In this document: one piece after another, positions 1 to 5,802 of the stretch
How positions within the stretch are numbered: the stretch's first letter is position 1
Layout: every line of letters starts with the position of its first letter
Origin: Methylococcaceae bacterium
GTDB lineage: Bacteria; Pseudomonadota; Gammaproteobacteria; Methylococcales; Methylomonadaceae
DNA: 12,302 nucleotides
NCBI GenBank assembly: GCA_003542275.1
Contig: DPKY01000026.1
Location: 3,330-15,631, forward strand
Direction: 5' to 3'
Notes under the pieces: model-generated
Database searches by the model: none
What the model was told of the DNA's origin: nothing
The model's input: the letters and a program-made list of their open reading frames with translations, nothing else
Made by a program: the position numbers and the translations under genes

Positions 1-422
1 TGCTGGAAGAAATGCGCGATTTTCGCCAATTTGTCTTCGGAAATATCTTCAAACGTCGTTACTTTTTTATAGCAAGGCGTGAGTTTTTCTACGGGGACAG
101 CCAGTACTTTCGCATCACTGCCCGCTTCATCAATCATTTTCAATACGCCAATAGGGCGGCAGCGAATGACGCAACCACTCAGCAGTGGCGCAGGGGTGAT
201 AACCAATACATCAACAGGATCACCATCGTCAGAGAGACTGTGGGGAATATAGCCGTAGTTGGTGGGATACTGCATTGCCGTGCCCATAAAGCGGTCAACA
301 GTGAGGGCGCCGGTTTCTTTGTCAACTTCATATTTGACGGGGTCACTGTAAGCGGGAATTTCAATAATGACGTTGATATCGTGGGGCACATCTCGACCTG
401 ATTGTACTTTCATAAATGACAT
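1..422 (-). CDS. ppa: Inorganic pyrophosphatase (family I), 3' end cut by window edge
   Basis: Soluble cytoplasmic enzyme that hydrolyses pyrophosphate to two phosphates, pulling biosynthetic reactions forward. The reading frame from the ATG at 422 gives 140 residues and then leaves the window; the E. coli enzyme is about 176 residues, so roughly 35 C-terminal residues are missing. It aligns along its length with E. coli Ppa. Visible active-site positions are E21, K30, E32, R44, Y52, Y56 and the metal-binding motif D66-G-D68-P-V-D71, followed by the conserved segment [14 protein letters not shown]. The start is supported by AAAGGAT a few bases upstream; a second Met at residue 4 is less likely, because the first Met aligns with the E. 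coli N-terminus. It is divergent from the DUF2797 gene across about 79 bp, with a TATAAT box on its own strand. Truncation is only by the window edge. Confidence 0.96.
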   Translation of the reverse strand, partial: MSFMKVQSGRDVPHDINVIIEIPAYSDPVKYEVDKETGALTVDRFMGTAMQYPTNYGYIPHSLSDDGDPVDVLVITPAPLLSGCVIRCRPIGVLKMIDEAGSDAKVLAVPVEKLTPCYKKVTTFEDISEDKLAKIAHFFQ

Positions 423-450
423 AGTTATCCTTTTAGGTTAATTGTATAAA

Positions 451-463
451 TGGTAGCATTATA
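451..463 (-). promoter_or_regulatory. Extended -10 promoter candidate for ppa
   Basis: Reading the minus strand, TGGTATAAT gives a perfect TATAAT hexamer (463 to 458) preceded by TGn, the extended -10 element. The sequence 17 bp upstream (TAAAAA) is a poor -35, which an extended -10 can tolerate. Transcription would start near 451, leaving a leader of about 29 nt before the ppa ATG at 422. Confidence 0.55.
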
Positions 464-501
464 CCAGACTTACCTAAGGCTTTTTAACGAGGATGCTTGC
501 A

Positions 502-1317
502 ATGCAAGGACGATTAGAAAAAATGCGTGTACACAACGCGGATTGGGTGCAATACGACATTGTATTAAATGGTGAAATGCGTGCGCTGAATCCCTTGATT
601 GGACGTATTATCACGCTTGAGCATACGGGCAAATTAGTGTGCGGGCATTGCGGTCAGTTCATGAAAAAAAGCTTTAATCAGGGGTATTGTTATCCGTGTT
701 TTGCGCGTCTTGCACAATGTGATTTGTGTATGGTCAAGCCTGAAACGTGTCATTATGACGCGGGCACCTGCCGCGAGCCTCACTGGGCAGAAACGTTTTG
801 TTTTCAACCACATTTTGTCTATTTAGCCAATACCAGTGGGCTAAAAGTGGGGATTACACGGCATTCTCAACTGCCTACGCGTTGGATAGATCAAGGTGCC
901 ATTCAAGCACTTCCTGTGTTTAGCGTGTCATCTCGGCGCCTGTCAGGGCAAATTGAACAGTTATTGGCGAGTCATGTAAGCGATAAAACGCAGTGGCAGC
1001 GTATGTTAAAGCATCAGGTGCAGGCGCTTGATTTACTTTCTCAGCGAGATCGCTTACTGGGTTTATGCAGCGGCGAATTAGCGAGGTTAACGCATCAACA
1101 TCAAGGACAGATTCAATTTCTCTCTCAAGCGCAAATGCTTGAGTTGCACTACCCCCTGCCAATGCCGCCACGCAAAGTGACGGCGCTGAATTTTGACAAA
1201 ACACCCTGCGTATCGGGTGTTTTAGAGGGCATTAAAGGGCAATATCTGATTTTTGAACACGGGGTGTTAAACGTACGCAAATTTGCTGGTTATGACATCC
1301 GTTTTTCTGTGTCTTAA
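502..1317 (+). CDS. DUF2797 family protein: Cys-rich zinc-ribbon N-terminus plus GIY-YIG/T5orf172-like core
   Basis: Uncharacterised protein of 271 residues; I recognise the architecture as DUF2797 but know of no assigned function. The N-terminal region carries four close Cys pairs (C47/C50, C63/C66, C73/C76, C83/C90), a pattern expected of zinc ribbons. Next comes FVYLANTSGLKVGITR (about 105-120), which resembles the opening of GIY-YIG/T5orf172 nuclease-like domains, with R127 and E152 further on at plausible spacing. The C-terminal third (about 200-271) is a beta-rich segment without a motif I can name. ATG 502 is preferred: GAGG (489-492) lies 9 nt before it but directly abuts the in-frame ATG at 493. 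The stop codon overlaps the stop of regA on the other strand. No signal peptide or membrane segment is visible, so a cytoplasmic location is likely. Nucleic-acid binding is inference only. Confidence 0.85.
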   Translation: MQGRLEKMRVHNADWVQYDIVLNGEMRALNPLIGRIITLEHTGKLVCGHCGQFMKKSFNQGYCYPCFARLAQCDLCMVKPETCHYDAGTCREPHWAETFCFQPHFVYLANTSGLKVGITRHSQLPTRWIDQGAIQALPVFSVSSRRLSGQIEQLLASHVSDKTQWQRMLKHQVQALDLLSQRDRLLGLCSGELARLTHQHQGQIQFLSQAQMLELHYPLPMPPRKVTALNFDKTPCVSGVLEGIKGQYLIFEHGVLNVRKFAGYDIRFSVS

Positions 1318-1862
1318 TCTTTCACTGGGCGTTTTTCCAGCTTGCGTTGTAACGAACGACGGTGCATATTGAGTGCCCGTGCGGCGGCGGAAATATTGCC
1401 TTCATGTTGCATCAATACGCGCTGTAGATGCTCCCATTCTAGGCGTTTTACGGACAATGGCACGTCACTGATGGTGGTTGACGAGTCGCCTTCATTTTTG
1501 TGTAGCGCCGCGACAATTTCATCTGTGTTCGCGGGTTTGGTTAAGTAATGCGTCGCACCCAGTTTAATGGCTTCCACAGCGGTTGCAATGCTTGCAAACC
1601 CCGTGAGCATCACAATGCGCGTATTGGCATCTAACGAAATCAGTTTTTTTACTAATTCAAGGCCCGATTCATACCCAATACGCAAATCAATGACCGCATA
1701 TTCAGGTAAATTTTGCTCGGCAAGCACCATGCCCGTGGCAACATCGTGTGCCACGAGCACCTCATAATGACGTTTTTCTAAGGCGCTTTTTAAGACTAAG
1801 CAGAAGGTTTCATCGTCGTCGACGAGTAATAATCGTGGATTATTGGTCATCTGAGCGCTCAT
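1314..1862 (-). CDS. regA: Redox response regulator, RegA/PrrA/ActR/RoxR family
   Basis: DNA-binding response regulator of 182 residues that pairs with the sensor kinase immediately upstream to control genes by redox or respiratory state. The receiver domain (about 9-122) has acidic residues D15-D17, phosphoacceptor D59 (VIDLR), T87 and K109. A short linker leads to a Fis-type helix-turn-helix (about 155-178; GNISAAARALNMHRRSLQRKL), nearly identical to the invariant RegA recognition helix. The whole protein closely resembles Pseudomonas RoxR, so roxR is an equally valid name. The gene overlaps the end of regB by 23 bp if ATG 1862 is used, or 11 bp if the second Met (1850) is used. Neither start has a clear Shine-Dalgarno, which fits translational coupling to regB. 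Its stop overlaps that of the convergent DUF2797 gene. Confidence 0.95.
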   Translation of the reverse strand: MSAQMTNNPRLLLVDDDETFCLVLKSALEKRHYEVLVAHDVATGMVLAEQNLPEYAVIDLRIGYESGLELVKKLISLDANTRIVMLTGFASIATAVEAIKLGATHYLTKPANTDEIVAALHKNEGDSSTTISDVPLSVKRLEWEHLQRVLMQHEGNISAAARALNMHRRSLQRKLEKRPVKD

Positions 1863-3219
1863 TTTGGAGTAAAGGTAAGATAATGGTCACTTGTGCACCG
1901 CCTTCTTCGCGGTTCATGAGATGAATTTCGCCGCCTAGACGCTGGAGCGTGGAATAACTCAAGAATAATCCAACGCCTAAACCGTATTTTTGACTAATCA
2001 CGGGTTGTTGACCAGCCAATTCAAGCATGGCTTCAGGAAATCCAACACCAAAATCGCAAATTTTAAGCGTTGCTGTCTTAGACGTCCACGCGGCATGAAA
2101 TTGAATGCCTAATTCTGGATTTGTGGCTTGCGCGGCGTTATTGAGAATATTGATCAATGAATGGGTGAGTGTGCGCTCTGCAATCAATTTTGCATTGATG
2201 TCTGCGTGACTCTCAATTGAAAAAGTCAATTTTGTCGTCACGTTATGCGCTCGCCACTGTTTAATCACATCGTCTAAATAATCGCTTAGTCGCATGACAT
2301 TGCCTGATTCGGCACGCATTTCACCCGCCGAGGCAGACATCACTGACAAGGCTTCTTTGCAGCGTTGAATTTGATCTTGAATAATGGTGACTTTTTCATA
2401 CAAATCAGGAAAGTTGCAGTAGGCATAATCTTGAGTGAGTTCATGGGCTACAATGGCCATTGTACCCAGTGGCGTGCCCATTTCATGCGCGGCACTGGCG
2501 GCAAGTGTGCCAAGTGCAACCACTCGCTCATCACGCAGCGCATTTTCACGCGCTTCCGCCAAACTTCTTTCACGCGCTTTTAACGTTTTTGCCAGTTCCA
2601 CTACAAAAAATGCCACTAATCCCGCACTGAAGACAAAGCCAAACCACATACCAAAAATATGCAAATTAAAATAATGTTTATCATTGATTTCGTGCACTTT
2701 GCTGACCATATTGGCGTCTAAATGCTCTGTCATATCCACAAGGCTCAGATTGGCATGATTCAAATGTGGTGCAATGGACGGTAAGGGGATATTGTAGACC
2801 ATGAGCATGGTATACATTGACGTCGTCAAAATCACCATGTACCACGCATAACTGGGCGGTAACATGATGGCTGTAATCATCAAAGGAAGGAGATATACCC
2901 AAATAATGGGGTTAGACGCCCCCCCCGTCGGAAAAAGTAACGCGGTAATGGCCAGGACATCAAGGACAAGTTGCGCAAAAATCTCAAGGGTGGTGACAGG
3001 GGTTTGGTCTTGCAGTCTTAGCCAAGTGTAAATATTGACGGCAGCAATACTGGCAATAATCCACCACAACGCGCGTTGAGGTAGCTGAATTTGGAGCCCA
3101 TAAGTGGAAACAAAAATTAAAAATGTTTCGCTAAAGAGCATTAAATTACGCAGAACAAACAGCCATTTTAAATTCTGCCGTACGGATAATTCTGATTTTG
3201 AAGAAATATAAGAAAACAC
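1840..3219 (-). CDS. regB: Redox sensor histidine kinase, RegB/PrrB/RoxS family
   Basis: Inner-membrane sensor kinase of 459 residues that phosphorylates the downstream RegA. The N-terminal half (about 18-208) has six hydrophobic segments. The motif GGASNP (99-104) matches the RegB quinone-site heptad GGxxNPF except that the last residue is Ile. The H-box AHEMGTPL places the phospho-His at H245. C287 (QIQRCKEAL) sits where RegB carries its redox-active Cys265. The N-box is LINILNNAAQA (355-365), and the ATP-lid boxes are DFGVGF (389-394) and GLGVGLFL (413-420). The start is GTG at 3219, with GAGG 4 nt upstream; no better in-frame start is visible. It is the first gene of a regB-regA unit with its own promoter and a RegA-like box upstream. 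Also known as roxS or prrB. Confidence 0.95.
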   Translation of the reverse strand: MFSYISSKSELSVRQNLKWLFVLRNLMLFSETFLIFVSTYGLQIQLPQRALWWIIASIAAVNIYTWLRLQDQTPVTTLEIFAQLVLDVLAITALLFPTGGASNPIIWVYLLPLMITAIMLPPSYAWYMVILTTSMYTMLMVYNIPLPSIAPHLNHANLSLVDMTEHLDANMVSKVHEINDKHYFNLHIFGMWFGFVFSAGLVAFFVVELAKTLKARERSLAEARENALRDERVVALGTLAASAAHEMGTPLGTMAIVAHELTQDYAYCNFPDLYEKVTIIQDQIQRCKEALSVMSASAGEMRAESGNVMRLSDYLDDVIKQWRAHNVTTKLTFSIESHADINAKLIAERTLTHSLINILNNAAQATNPELGIQFHAAWTSKTATLKICDFGVGFPEAMLELAGQQPVISQKYGLGVGLFLSYSTLQRLGGEIHLMNREEGGAQVTIILPLLQNERSDDQ

Positions 3220-3286
3220 AACGCCTCACAACACGTTTTCAATAGAGTTGAATGATGGCAAATAGTGTAATGGTGATTTGAAAAAT

Positions 3287-3315
3287 TAAATAGTCTTAAT
3301 CGACAATGCGTTCAA
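3287..3315 (-). promoter_or_regulatory. Sigma-70 promoter for regB-regA
   Basis: On the minus strand, TTGAAC (3315 to 3310) and TATTTA (3292 to 3287) are separated by exactly 17 bp. Transcription would begin near 3280, giving a leader of about 60 nt ahead of the regB GTG. The assignment is by eye and no start site is known. Confidence 0.5.
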
Positions 3316-3327
3316 GTGAGGGGGTGT

Positions 3328-3342
3328 GCGACAATTTGTCAC
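3328..3342. promoter_or_regulatory. Candidate RegA/PrrA-type binding box upstream of regB
   Basis: GCGAC, five bases (AATTT), then GTCAC form an imperfect dyad with inner arms GACAA/TTGTC. It resembles the RegA/PrrA consensus, in which GCGNC-like half-sites face each other with variable spacing. The centre (3335) is about 55 bp upstream of the predicted regB start, a normal activator position. Autoregulation of regB-regA is inference. Confidence 0.4.
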
Positions 3343-3363
3343 ATTTTCTTTTCGATTTTTTGT

Positions 3364-3476
3364 TGTTAAGATGAACCAACTTTTGAAATTTCTTCACTAT
3401 TTTCATAGCTGATAACTAAAGTTGTGTTATATCCTTCCTAATATCTCAAGCGACTTGAATCAAGTCGCTTTTTTTT
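3364..3476 (+). ncRNA. Candidate small RNA divergent from regB, ending in an intrinsic terminator
   Basis: No plus-strand gene lies to the left before 1317, yet a strong plus-strand terminator ends at 3476. A transcript should therefore start in the gap. An extended -10 (TG-T-TAAGAT, 3364-3372) would start a transcript of about 98 nt near 3379. A tiny ORF (ATG 3371, 13 codons) has no convincing ribosome site and its ATG lies ahead of the predicted start, so an untranslated RNA is favoured. The -35 region is poor. Expression is entirely unproven. Confidence 0.3.
3448..3476 (+). terminator. Intrinsic terminator (plus strand)
   Basis: A 10-bp perfect stem, AAGCGACTTG (3448-3457) with CAAGTCGCTT (3461-3470), closes a 3-nt AAT loop and runs into eight T residues (3469-3476). 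The T-run is only on the plus strand; read from the lipoprotein gene the hairpin is followed by TTGAGATAT, so it is a weak terminator in that direction. Confidence 0.8.
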
Positions 3477-3479
3477 GTC

Positions 3480-4277
3480 TTAAAATCCAGCGGCTTTCGC
3501 TTCTGCCTCTGCAGCACCGGCGCTGTCGCCTTGCATGGTTTTTGCGTGTGCGATAAGTAACCAACTATTTTTTTTGAGCGTATTATCTTTGCCAGCAAGT
3601 AAGGCGGATTTTTTGGCAAGGTCTTCGGCGAGTACGGGCTTGGATTGTTTGAGGCGGATTACGGCGAGTTTGTAGAGTAGTTCACCGTTACGCGGCTCAA
3701 TGCGAATGGCGCGTTCAATCGCGGCGGCGGCGGATTCTATATCACCGGATTTGCTGTGTTGATCCGCCGTGGCTAATAATGCGCCGACAGCAGGTGACAT
3801 AGCGCTGGTAGATTCTGCGGGTTTGAATTCCGCTGGCGGTGCGGGAGGCGGCGGTGGCGTGGGCAATTCAAATTTCGGTACTATCCCCGTTGTGGCCGGT
3901 GGTGTTGGCATGAGGAGCGGTCTTGAGGGCGCCTGGACTTCAATGACTTTTGGAATACCACTTTCACTGCCGTGAATGGCGCCGTCAACAGGCGAGCTTA
4001 CGCTACTGCTGGTACTTGAGGTGAGGGGCTGTTCAGTGATTTCCGTGTGTTTTTCGATAGGCTCGATAACGGGGGTGAAGTCTTGAATGGTTTGCACTTG
4101 AACCACCTCGTCCACTTTCGGTTTAGGTGCAACGACAGGGGGCGCAACGGCAACAGGCGGGTTATAGGGGCGACTATGACTATACACCGGCGCTGGTGGT
4201 TGTGCACCGTTTAACCCCGTACAGCCCGTGGCTATCAGTGCAGGAAGACAGCAACTCAGTAATGCAATGTTTTTCAT
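3480..4277 (-). CDS. Proline-rich TPR lipoprotein
   Basis: Predicted lipoprotein of 265 residues; I do not recognise a named family. The N-terminus is a lipoprotein signal peptide: MKN, a hydrophobic stretch, then lipobox I-A-T-G-C with C19 as the acylated residue. The next residue is Thr, not Asp, which favours outer-membrane sorting. Residues about 25-160 form a Pro/Ser/Thr-rich, probably disordered linker containing five consecutive prolines (141-145). The C-terminal part (about 163-262) looks like two or three tetratricopeptide repeats, the clearest being SGDIESAAAAIERAIRIEPRN. ATG 4277 is chosen because it places the signal peptide at the N-terminus. An in-frame ATG at 4319 would add 14 non-signal residues inside the upstream gene. 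It starts 22 nt after the upstream stop with no clear Shine-Dalgarno, so coupling is likely. A scaffold role in the envelope is inference. Confidence 0.82.
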   Translation of the reverse strand: MKNIALLSCCLPALIATGCTGLNGAQPPAPVYSHSRPYNPPVAVAPPVVAPKPKVDEVVQVQTIQDFTPVIEPIEKHTEITEQPLTSSTSSSVSSPVDGAIHGSESGIPKVIEVQAPSRPLLMPTPPATTGIVPKFELPTPPPPPAPPAEFKPAESTSAMSPAVGALLATADQHSKSGDIESAAAAIERAIRIEPRNGELLYKLAVIRLKQSKPVLAEDLAKKSALLAGKDNTLKKNSWLLIAHAKTMQGDSAGAAEAEAKAAGF

Positions 4278-4299
4278 TGGCCGTTGCGCGAGGGTAAGA

Positions 4300-4845
4300 T
4301 TAGAATAATTCAATATCATCTTCTTGTTTATGGTGTATTTGCGTTGATGCTTTAATCGTAAACGCTTCTTCGATAGATTTGCCCTCTAAAATGGCATCAA
4401 AGAGCACTTTTTCTGATTCGATCGTATAGCGTTCACGAATTTCCATTTGAAATTTATGCCACTCAAAGGGACTGTAGAGACGCTCTGGATTTTCAACGAG
4501 CGATGATAAGCCTTTCAAATTTGACGTGACGTGACGCAAATTCTGTTGCAGCCTATCATAGAATTGAAATGCCACAACAGCGCTTTGAATTTTATCACTC
4601 ACCTCTGTGCAACATTTGATGGCTTCATTGCGATCGGGTGTATCTTCAAGCATTTCTAAATGGTAGTAGATGGTGCGCATATGTTCAACAATGGCGGTAA
4701 ACGCATCGGTGAGGGTATCAACAGACGTATCGGCTCTGCTGAGCATATCGTCCACTTGACCGGCAGATAAATTAAGTAATTTTGATGTTTCACGCACTTG
4801 CGTCCAATCGAGGTCTGGCCTAAAAGAGCTAGAATTTTGTGCCAT
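4300..4845 (-). CDS. All-helical protein with CheZ-like D-x3-Q motif, function unassigned
   Basis: Predicted cytoplasmic protein of 181 residues, almost entirely helical. The segment SAVVAFQFYDRLQQNLRHV (about 88-106) places D97 and Q101 four residues apart in an F-x-D-x-x-x-Q setting. This resembles the catalytic FQDLTGQ motif of the chemotaxis phosphatase CheZ (D143/Q147 in E. coli). The following region, with EW-KFQMEIRERYTIESE, is familiar from uncharacterised gammaproteobacterial proteins, but I cannot name the family. ATG 4845 (MAQNSSSF) is preferred over the 26-residue longer form from 4923: that extension is hydrophobic but poorly formed, and GGTAG lies 6 nt upstream of 4845. It is followed by the TPR lipoprotein, probably in one operon. 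There is no che gene in the window, so a phosphatase role is a hypothesis; another helical-bundle role is possible. Confidence 0.75.
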   Translation of the reverse strand: MAQNSSSFRPDLDWTQVRETSKLLNLSAGQVDDMLSRADTSVDTLTDAFTAIVEHMRTIYYHLEMLEDTPDRNEAIKCCTEVSDKIQSAVVAFQFYDRLQQNLRHVTSNLKGLSSLVENPERLYSPFEWHKFQMEIRERYTIESEKVLFDAILEGKSIEEAFTIKASTQIHHKQEDDIELF

Positions 4846-4994
4846 GCAATCTACCAAAAGAAAAAGTGAAATAAAAAATGAAAAAGAAAGTTGTGTGCTG
4901 AAATCATTTCTCAATAAAAACAAGGCCTAACTTACCTGTTGTGATAATTTTAGGTCAGCGCTTATTGTAACAAATATCATGAAAACCGTGTATT
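4846..4994. other. Short intergenic region with no confident signal
   Basis: This 149-bp AT-rich stretch separates the DUF455 gene from the CheZ-motif gene, both on the minus strand. On the minus strand it contains TTGTTA followed 17 bp later by AAATTA, and separately a TACAAT hexamer, but neither pairs into a convincing promoter. A promoter for the downstream pair is probably here. No hairpin with a T-run marks the end of the DUF455 gene. Confidence 0.4.
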
Positions 4995-5798
4995 TTAATG
5001 GCTGTGTTTTTCCAGCCAAATCAGTTCCGTTTGCGAAAACCCTGCCGCAAGGCGCAAGGCTTGATTCATGCCGCCCTTTAGGGGGCCACCTTTGTAATAA
5101 GTTAAGAGTAGTGATTGATAATGCGTTTCACTTTCTAGGTTTTGTTGCTCACAGAATGTTTTAAACCATGTTGAACCCAGCGCGACGTGGCCAATTTCAT
5201 CGGTGAGAATACGCGTTAAAATCGCTACCGCGTCTTCATCGTGGAGTTGCTTAAATTTTTCAATTAGCGGTGGCGTCACGTCAAGGCCATGCGCCTCCAT
5301 GCACCGTGGTACAAGCGCGAGGCGCACGAGTACGTCATGGGCGGTATATTGCGCTAAATCCCACAGGCCGTTGTGGGCGGGCAAATCCCCATATTCCATC
5401 TCTGCGGCGTGCAGACGAGCACGCAGCAGTGAAAAGTGCTGTGCTTCTTCATCGGCAACGCGTAGCCAATCTAAATAAAATGTGTCGGGGAGCCCTCGAA
5501 AACGGTAGATAATATCCCACGCAAGGTAAATGGCAACAAACTCTACATGGGCAATCGCATGAAAAAACGCATTTAAGCCAGCGGGCGTGGTGAGTTTTCG
5601 GCGTGGCATTTCCCTTGGTGCAAGCAAAATAGGACGTTGAGGAAAACGTACCTGTGTAATAGGGCGCACCACATCGTGTGAGGTAAAGGTGAGTTTTCCT
5701 TCTTTTGCACGTTGTTGTGCTTCGTGCGTGAGGTTGAGTAATTCGTCAACAGTGCTATCGTGCAAACAGGTGTTGGCATAATCAAAAAGGGTCGTCAC
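4995..5798 (-). CDS. DUF455 ferritin-like (diiron-type helical bundle) protein
   Basis: A 267-residue protein recognisable as DUF455, a ferritin-like family whose reaction I cannot state. Candidate metal ligands fall in four helices: H84/E86 (AHVEF), E117-E118 with H121 (DEEAQHF), E169/H170 (CMEAHG) and E201/H204 (DEIGHV). This ExxH pattern is that of a carboxylate-bridged diiron site. No signal peptide is seen, so it is probably cytoplasmic. The chosen start is GTG 5798, giving the usual TLFDYA opening of the family, 4 nt after the stop of the phosphorylase gene. Longer versions starting at ATG 5849 or 5939 would lie inside that gene and add an unrelated N-terminus. No Shine-Dalgarno is visible, which suggests translational coupling. 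The start is less certain than the gene. Confidence 0.88.
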   Translation of the reverse strand: MTTLFDYANTCLHDSTVDELLNLTHEAQQRAKEGKLTFTSHDVVRPITQVRFPQRPILLAPREMPRRKLTTPAGLNAFFHAIAHVEFVAIYLAWDIIYRFRGLPDTFYLDWLRVADEEAQHFSLLRARLHAAEMEYGDLPAHNGLWDLAQYTAHDVLVRLALVPRCMEAHGLDVTPPLIEKFKQLHDEDAVAILTRILTDEIGHVALGSTWFKTFCEQQNLESETHYQSLLLTYYKGGPLKGGMNQALRLAAGFSQTELIWLEKHSH

Positions 5799-5802
5799 GC
5801 GT

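Noticed and set aside
12..401. Open frame of 129 codons on the plus strand over ppa
   Set aside because: It is antisense to a clear pyrophosphatase, has no ribosome site and its translation resembles nothing.
920..1204. Minus-strand open frame inside the DUF2797 gene
   Set aside because: It is a shadow of the real frame with no domain and no start signal.
3722..3733. CGG triplet run as a microsatellite
   Set aside because: It encodes part of an alanine-rich TPR helix in the lipoprotein and is short.
4846..4923. N-terminal hydrophobic extension making the CheZ-motif protein exported
   Set aside because: The extension has acidic and polar residues before the core, no good cleavage site and no ribosome site; ATG 4845 is better supported.
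5203..5512. Two overlapping plus-strand frames inside DUF455
   Set aside because: Both are Arg/Ser/Ala-rich translations typical of out-of-frame reading; the opposite strand carries a conserved family.
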